Shown here one piece after another: positions 32,339 through 38,300 of a stretch of DNA of 38,300 bases (position 1 is the stretch's first letter; every line of letters begins with the position of its first letter). Under the pieces are notes generated by a model. It was not told where the DNA came from. It did no database searches and worked only from the letters and a program-made list of their open reading frames with translations. The stretch is from positions 17,015-55,314 of the forward strand of contig BDDC01000548.1 in the NCBI GenBank assembly GCA_001662425.1. The letters run 5' to 3'. The position numbers and the translations under genes were made by a program. This stretch comes from Chlamydomonas sphaeroides (lineage: Eukaryota; Chlorophyta; Chlorophyceae; Chlamydomonadales; Chlamydomonadaceae).

Positions 32339-35220
32339 ATGGCGCTTTGCGCTCGCCAAGCAGGGGTGCGGTCCGCCACAGCAAACAGGCGCGTTCGACA
32401 TTATAATCATGCAAGAGTGCCCCTGCACGGCCGGGCATGGCATGCCGGCCCGTTCCTAACCCTTGTTGACACCCGCCCACAGCCGATCCGCCGCGCCACC
32501 GCCGTCCGCCTCCACTCGCCCTCGCCGGGCCCTCTCCAAGAGCCCGCCACCGCACCGCGCCTCCTACTCCTACGTGCCACGCTCCCTCCCCGATGCCGCT
32601 GCCCCCACCACCGTCACCACCGTCACCGCCGCCGCGCCGCCGCCGGCGCCGCCGCTGCGGCAGCTGCTGCTGCAGAGGTCGCCGCCGGAGCTCGCGGTCG
32701 GGCTGCGCGAGTCGCCCGGCTTCGCGGCGCTGGTCGACATCCAGCAGGAGGTGCTGTCACGGCTGGAGGTGGCCCTTGGCGCAGAGCCGGCGCAGACCAA
32801 GTACACGGTCGGTGCGCACAGGCGGCAGCGGCGGGGGGGCCCCCTGCTGCCTGGCGGGCTCAGGAGTGCCGCAGTGGGAGGCCACCTTGCCTTGCTTGAT
32901 GGCGCGGGCGGCTGGCAACCGCCATCCATGCCCCATCCCATCCTATGTTCCCATCCCCATCCCGACGCCCTCCTATCTATACACCCCTGCTGTGGCGGCA
33001 GGACGGCGACGGCCTCTTCGCTATGCGCAGTGTGGAGCCGGGCCGCGCGGGCAGCGTGATCCGCACCTACCGCTGCCGCCCCGGGGTGAGCGCCGCAGCA
33101 GCAGCAAGTATGCGAGAGCCGTCCAAGGGCTGCAGGTCACGCAATCCGTTGTGACACGAGAGCAGCCACGAGACTCGCCCACACCGCGCCTGGCTGCACA
33201 CCCGCCGTACGGCGCACACCGCGCCGCACGCAGCGCCCCTCACAACCGGGCAGGGTGGCGCAGCTGCTGAGCTGGGCTGACATGGCATGGCATGGCATGA
33301 CACGATGGGGGCTGCCATGCCGTCCCATTGGGTGCACGTTTCATTGGCTGCGGTGCCGCACTGAAGTCCGCGGTTCACTCGTCGCGCCGAGTCCCTGCAC
33401 GCGGCCTGGCCCCCCCACACACATGGCTTTGTCTTTCTATTATACTTATACTTAATTCTGAACACACACACGTCGCGCAGGGCCCCGGGCCGCCAGAGCT
33501 GCGCATGTACCAGAGCTTCGGCCACTTCCCCCTGCCCGACGGCTCGTCACAGGCGAGTGAAAGCGTGCGCGCGGCGCGTGTGTCGTGTCTAGGGTGGGGG
33601 GCACCTGCGGCCGCCAGGCAGGCAGCCCGGAGAGGCGCAGCCGGCCCCGCACCTCCGCTCCTCTGCCGCCTCCTCTGCCGCCTCCCTCCCGTTGGACTCC
33701 GCACCCAGCACCCGCGCCTTGGCTTCCACACAGCCTTCCTCCCCGCCCTCCCCCCGCCCCCCTCCCCGCGCCCTCCTCGCTCCCCGCGCCCTCCTCCCTC
33801 GCCTTCTTGCATCTCCCTCCGACCGCCCCTCCCCCCGGCTCTCCTTCCTCCTCCCTCCGACCCGCCCTACTCCTCCCTGCGACTGCCCCTCCCCTTCCCT
33901 TTCTTCCTCCCTCCTTCCCCCGCCAGGTGTACAGCCGCTCCAGCGCCAGCCCTCCCCCCGGCTGGCCCACTCCGCAGCTGGACCTGGAGCTGGGCGGCAG
34001 CCCCTCCGGGCCCCTCATCCTGTACCTCGGCCTCGCCCCGCGCGCGTCCCTCACCGCCGACCTGGACTACCTGCGGGTGGGAGGATGGGGACTGCGGCGG
34101 AGGGCGGGGCGGTAGCCACCCGGGCCGTGCTGCCTGCGGCCAAGCAGCGGCTGCTCCTGGGGCCGGCACGGCGCCCCTCCTGCCACGGCTGCCTCGCTCG
34201 CTCGCGGCGCACCGCACCCCTTGGGCCCGCTTGCTTGGTGCAATCTGCGCGAGCGCAGCGCATGCCATGCCATACACACACAGGCCGCCCGCAGCCCCGC
34301 TCTCGCCGCCGCACCACGCCTGCCCGACCCCTGCCCGCCCCGCTGCTCCCTGCTGCCCGACCCCTGCCGGCCCCGCGGCGCCTCGCAGCACTACTACACC
34401 AGCCCACCGCCCGCAGACGCCAGCCCCGCCGCCAGCCCCGCCGCCAGCCCCGCCGCCCCGCCGCCGCCGCTCAGCTTCCAGGCGCTGGAGGCGGAGGCGC
34501 GGCGGCAGCCCGGCTTCTCGCCCTTTGTGAGCCCTTCGCTGTGGGTGCGGGCCATGGCGGTGGGCGCTTTGTGCTTCACAGTAGACTGGGCGGGCGGCGC
34601 CGACGCGCGGGCCATGGGCTTGCTGCGCCGCTACGTCGACGGCGCCGTCGAGCTGTGGTTGGCGCACCTGCTGGCTGACGCGGCGGCGGCGGAAGGCTCC
34701 GCCGCGCCGCCGGGGCCGTTGGCGGGAGCGGCGGCGGCGGCGGGGCCGTCGACGCCATGGGAGGCGGGCTGGCGCGACCCCTGGGTGGCCGAGGGCTGGC
34801 GGCGGGCGGCGGTGGTGGCCCGGCGGCAGCACCGGCACGACCCCATGACGCCGCTGCTGTACCCCATCTACGGCGGAGAGCAGGTGGGGCCGGCTCGGTG
34901 GCGGGTGGGGAGGGGGGGCTGGGCCTGGGCGCAGCTCGAGCGATGGAGGATGGGGTCAGGCCCTGGCCCTGCGGGGTAGCATGCCCCCCAGCTCGCTGCA
35001 CCCCGTCATGGTGGGGGTGTGGCTGGCGGTGGGTGCGGCGTCAGGCGGGAGCACGCTCGGGCTTCAGGCGGGGTGAGCCGGGCTGGGCACGGCGGGCCCG
35101 CGCTGCGCTAGGCAAAGTACGTCAGTGCCAGGCGTGCAGTAAGGGGCCCACGGCTGGCGCCCTCCCTGGCCCTGCCGGCAGGTGGACAAGTGCCTGGAGC
35201 TGCTGGCCGGGGAGTACTGA
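32339..35220 (+). CDS. RCCR: Red chlorophyll catabolite reductase (RCCR)
   Basis: Seven exons (32339-32370, 32483-32807, 33002-33085, 33481-33552, 33927-34076, 34389-34883, 35182-35220) give 398 aa in phase. RCCR is a ferredoxin-dependent enzyme of the bilin-reductase superfamily that converts red chlorophyll catabolite to the primary fluorescent catabolite in plastids. Diagnostic blocks: LVDIQQEVLSRLEVALG, QSFGHFPLPDGSSQVYS, GPLILYLGLAPRASLTADLD then YLRHYY, PFVSPSLWVR (residues 266-275), and C-terminal YPIYGGEQVDKCLELLAGEY; plant RCCR has PYVSPSLFVR and a matching FGEEV C-terminus. Ala/Pro insertions lengthen it relative to the roughly 320-aa Arabidopsis protein. The first exon is the weak point: exon 2 has no ATG and an upstream in-frame stop, so a 5' exon is required; 32339-32370 (MALCARQAGVR) fits phase and looks like a transit peptide, but its donor (GTCCGC) is poor. 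Intron 4 has a GC donor. Confidence 0.9.
33680..33926. repeat. Long polypyrimidine tract in RCCR intron 4
   Basis: Nearly pure C/T sequence (CCTCCCTC-like units) of about 240 bp precedes the acceptor of exon 33927. This intron is also the one with the GC donor. Confidence 0.7.
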
Positions 35221-36365
35221 TGAGGGGAGGCGGCGGCCGGCGCCCCGATGCATGTGCGGCGCCAGGGCGTCACGTCCAGCGCGGGTCCGGGTCCACGGTC
35301 CAGTGCTGCCGGCTGGCGCTCGCCGCATGCACGGAGCCACATGCGCTGTTAGGACCGGGCCGAGCGGTCCAGCGGGGGAGGGACCGAGGGGGCGGTGTAC
35401 GGCATGCCGCTGGCCGCGCTGTACTGGGCCGGCTGCCGTACAGCCATGTGCAGTGCCGTACGCAGCTGGGCACCTCGGGCTGTATCTTCTTGTTGGTGCG
35501 CGTGGGCCGCGAAAGCGAGCTCCGGTACACAGGGGAACTGCGTTGCTGAAGTCAGCACTCCCGCCGTTTACCCGAGTGCGTTGCTGAAGTCAGCGCTTGT
35601 CTGGGCTTTGGACCTCGTTGGCATTCCTTTATGCCTGGTAGCGCCAGCGCTGGCGGGGTTGGCGGCCCGGCTGTTGTTGTCGTGAGAGCTTGCAGGGTTT
35701 CGTGGCGGTAGCGCCTGGGGCCATCCGTTTGTTTGTGAGCAGTGGACAAGCTCTCCCCGGGAATGGAGCTGTGATGAATTCCTGCCGCGATCGGTAGTGA
35801 AGGGAGGCGCCAGGGGTGCCAAGTGCTGCACCCCGGACGCCATTTCGTCCGTTCACGTCTGCCCTGACATGTTGTGTTAGGACGTGTTATGACTCCGTGC
35901 GGGGGTGACGCCGGTCCCGGACGCTGGTTCCGTGCCCATGGGGGCGGCCCAAGGGCGGGCGGGAAAGGGCAGCGGTTCGGCTTCCACGGTTGGACGACTC
36001 CTCGGCGACCCCAGTCAGGTATAACAGATAAAGGGCAGCAAGCATATTATGACACAATACAAACGCAGGCATTCGCTCGCTTCGACGTGCTCGTCTTAGG
36101 GTTCTTTCGTTCCCGCCATTCGCCTCACAAAGAGACCACCCGGGATTCGCGGTCATCCCAGCTTCCCAAGTGCAAAGTATATCAGTTTATATTACATTGA
36201 GAGAAAGCGCGTTGGTGTCAAGCTGCGTACCAACGCCAACTGGCCGTCCTTGTAGGCTCGCCTTTGGACTGCGCGTCAAGACGAGACTGCGCAAGGTGTA
36301 AACTACTGCTCTACCACCACTGAAACTCGCCGTCCGGTCCCCGAGTCGCCACATCCCAGCGACAC
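35221..36365. other. Intergenic, RCCR 3' flank and promoter of the monooxygenase
   Basis: No supported CDS. An 18-bp direct repeat (TGCGTTGCTGAAGTCAGC at 35539 and 35577) lies 38 bp apart. TGTAA at 36298-36302 could end RCCR transcripts, but it is about 1.08 kb from the stop and only 64 bp before the next ATG. Confidence 0.5.
35539..35594. repeat. 18-bp direct repeat, 38-bp period
   Basis: TGCGTTGCTGAAGTCAGC occurs exactly twice (35539-35556 and 35577-35594) in the 3' flank of RCCR. Confidence 0.8.
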
Positions 36366-38300
36366 ATGGCCCTCCTTGCGTACCCCTGCCGGGGCCAACC
36401 GACGGCCCGTCGCGCCACGGCGAGGACTGCAGTGCCGCGCAAAGTCGCTGCCGCGCCGCTGCGGTCGCGATGCGGTTTCCGTCGCATGAAGATCACCATG
36501 TCGGCCCACGGCAACGGCTCAACTCCCAGTAGCAGCTATGACTTCGCCATTGTGGGCGGAGGCCCCGGCGGCCTGCTCGCAGCCAAGGCCCTGATGGCCG
36601 CTGTGCCGGGCGCCAGCGTCAAGGTGCGCGCTGCCTGGGGCGGGGTATCGAGCAGACGTTGGCGCCGCGCTCGACGCCACGTCGGTCGGGCTCCGCGAAA
36701 CGCCCCTGCCACACCGCCCTTGCCGCCGCAGCAACCGCGACAGCTTGCTGTCACGCTCCCCGGCCCTGGCGCGTAGGCGCAGCAGCAGCAGCCTCCAGCA
36801 ACGCCACAGCCCTACCCGGCGCCGCACTCCCTTGTCCTCCATCGCACGCCTCCTGCCTCACATGCACCCCGTTCCCTCCTCATCACTCGCACGCCTGCTC
36901 CCTCGCCCCCCCCCCCCGCCGCAGGTGTTTGAGACGGCTCCCAGCTACTGGCCGCAGGGCGCGGGCGTGCTGATCGACATCAACGGCTGGCGGGCGCTGC
37001 ACGCGGTCGACGAGGCGCTGGCCGAGACGTGCGTTGCCGCGCGACGGGCGGCGCCTGGGTGGCGCCTCCACCTATGCCAGGGACGGCCGCGCCCGCCCAG
37101 GGGCCAGCCGGGCCGCTGCGCGTCCGACGCTAGGGGACAACTGGGCTACGCCCGGGGCGGGGCGAGCCGGATTGCGTCCGGCGGGATGCTGTTGCCGCCT
37201 GCATAACGCGGCACACAGCGCACGCGCACCGCGCGCTGGAGCCCCACCGCGCGCTGGAGCCCCACCGTCGCCACGCTTGCTTGATGGCGTGTCCCCACCC
37301 CCCGCCCGCCCGCCACCCCTGCCCTCCTGCCGCCGTGCCGCCGGCCCCCTCCCGCTCCCCACTCCCCTCCCCCCCCTTCCCCCCTCCCCTTTGTCCTCAC
37401 CGCCCTCCCCCCAGCATGCGGGCGCGCGCCTTCACCTTTGGGGCCATCCACCAGTACGACGAGGCGGGGCGGCGGGTGGAGGTCAAGGAGTACAGGACGG
37501 GCTGGAGCCACGATGCCAACATGGCGGTGGGTGCGACGGCGCGCGATGATGGACCGCCAGGGAAGGGAGGAGAAGGCTGGCCGCCGCACACGGCACGAGC
37601 ACGTGGGTGGGCGGGCGCGGGCATTGCCGCCCCAGTGGGCCCCAGCGGGCGCTGCAGGCGCGCTGCTGCCGCCAGCCACCGCACGTGCGCATCACGCCGT
37701 CCTCATGGCATCGCCCTCATGGCGCCGGCGCGGGTTGACGCCGCCCCTGCACCGCCTGTACCGCCTGTACCGCCTACATCGTCGCCCTCGCCAGGCGCAC
37801 GGCCACACCCAGATGATGGTGGCCTGGTCCGACATACGGCAGACACTGTACGACAGCCTGCCGGACCCGGGTGCGCCGATGGTGGGCGGGCGGGAGGGGC
37901 CGTGGCGGCCCCGAGTGGGGCAGTGCGCGGGTGCGAGGGCCCACACACACCGCCCGTGTGCTCTGCCAGGCGAGTGCTGATGTGCTGTTGTGCTGCTGTG
38001 CTGCTGATGATTGCTACTGGGCTGCTCAATGGGTAGCTCACCCTCCCTGTACCGCCCACCCGCCGCTCCCGCAGGCATTGTGTCGTTCGGCTCGCGCGTG
38101 GTGGGGGTCAAGGCGGGCCAGCCGGGCGGGGAGCCGGCGATGCTCACCGTGCAGGTGAGGGGCGGGTGGGCATGGCCTCTTCGTCATCGGCTCCTCAGGG
38201 TCCCCGTCCTGCCCCCGCCCCCACCCCTGGCCGGCCGCAGGACGCTGCCAGCGGCGCCCAGCGGGAGGTGACTGCGGGGCTGGTGGTGGCGTCGGACGGG
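36366..38300 (+). CDS. FAD-dependent monooxygenase, probably plastid-targeted (5' part, cut by window end)
   Basis: Exons 36366-36623, 36925-37028, 37415-37526, 37795-37870, 38075-38154 and 38241 to the end join in phase; the gene continues past the window. The first 45 or so residues (MALLAYPCRGQPTARRATAR...) are Arg/Ala-rich and acid-poor like a transit peptide. Next comes the dinucleotide-binding fold YDFAIVGGGPGGLLAAKAL (GGGPGG at 64-69), then VFETAPSYWPQGAGVLIDIN, WSDIRQTLYDSL and LVVASDG, the order expected in group A flavoprotein hydroxylases (as in salicylate-hydroxylase-like and zeaxanthin-epoxidase-like enzymes). Exon 4 ends at 37870 because only that donor keeps the SFGSRVVGVKAG frame. 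The substrate cannot be told from this part. It lies directly downstream of RCCR on the same strand, so a role in tailoring chlorophyll catabolites is possible but purely inferred. Confidence 0.85.

Overview
The window is nuclear DNA from a green alga, most likely a volvocine/chlamydomonadalean chlorophyte. It is very GC-rich, its genes are broken into many short exons, long Ala/Pro/Ser low-complexity stretches interrupt conserved domains, several proteins begin with plastid- or mitochondrion-like presequences, and TGTAA (the usual chlorophyte poly(A) signal) lies downstream of several genes. I built exon models by hand: each junction was tested for GT-AG (twice GC-AG), for reading phase and for continuity of a conserved domain. 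There are no bacterial operons, CRISPR arrays or RNA genes that I can support.

Layout, left to right. (1) 33-873: last two exons of a mitochondrial inner-membrane protease (IMP1-type) gene. (2) 3231-5733, minus: intact HPP-family membrane protein (copy A). It is divergent from (3) 6155-10672, plus: a complete nine-exon CCR4/HESPERIN-type deadenylase. (4) After a 389-base assembly gap (11915-12303), two more HPP genes on the plus strand: copy B (13241-15198), a pseudogene with several lesions, and copy C (16309-18529), intact. (5) 19377-20538, minus: a MATH-BTB protein, probably a CUL3 ubiquitin-ligase adaptor. (6) 22016-23878, minus: a multi-exon gene I do not recognise. (7) 24394-25156, minus: an intronless coiled-coil ORF broken by two frameshifts. 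(8) 26793-31040, minus: a complete 15-exon pheophorbide a oxygenase (PAO) family gene. (9) 32339-35220, plus: a complete red chlorophyll catabolite reductase (RCCR). (10) 36366-end, plus: the N-terminal part of a probably plastid-targeted FAD monooxygenase.

The most notable arrangement is at the right end. PAO and RCCR catalyse consecutive steps of chlorophyll breakdown (pheophorbide a to red chlorophyll catabolite to primary fluorescent catabolite). Here they sit head to head across about 1.3 kb, and a flavin monooxygenase follows RCCR on the same strand. This looks like a small chlorophyll-catabolism cluster with a shared promoter region and a candidate extra tailoring enzyme. The second notable item is the HPP trio: one 147-bp exon is identical in the pseudogene and copy C and differs by a single base in copy A, while neighbouring introns and the N-terminal exon have diverged. 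That pattern suggests gene conversion.
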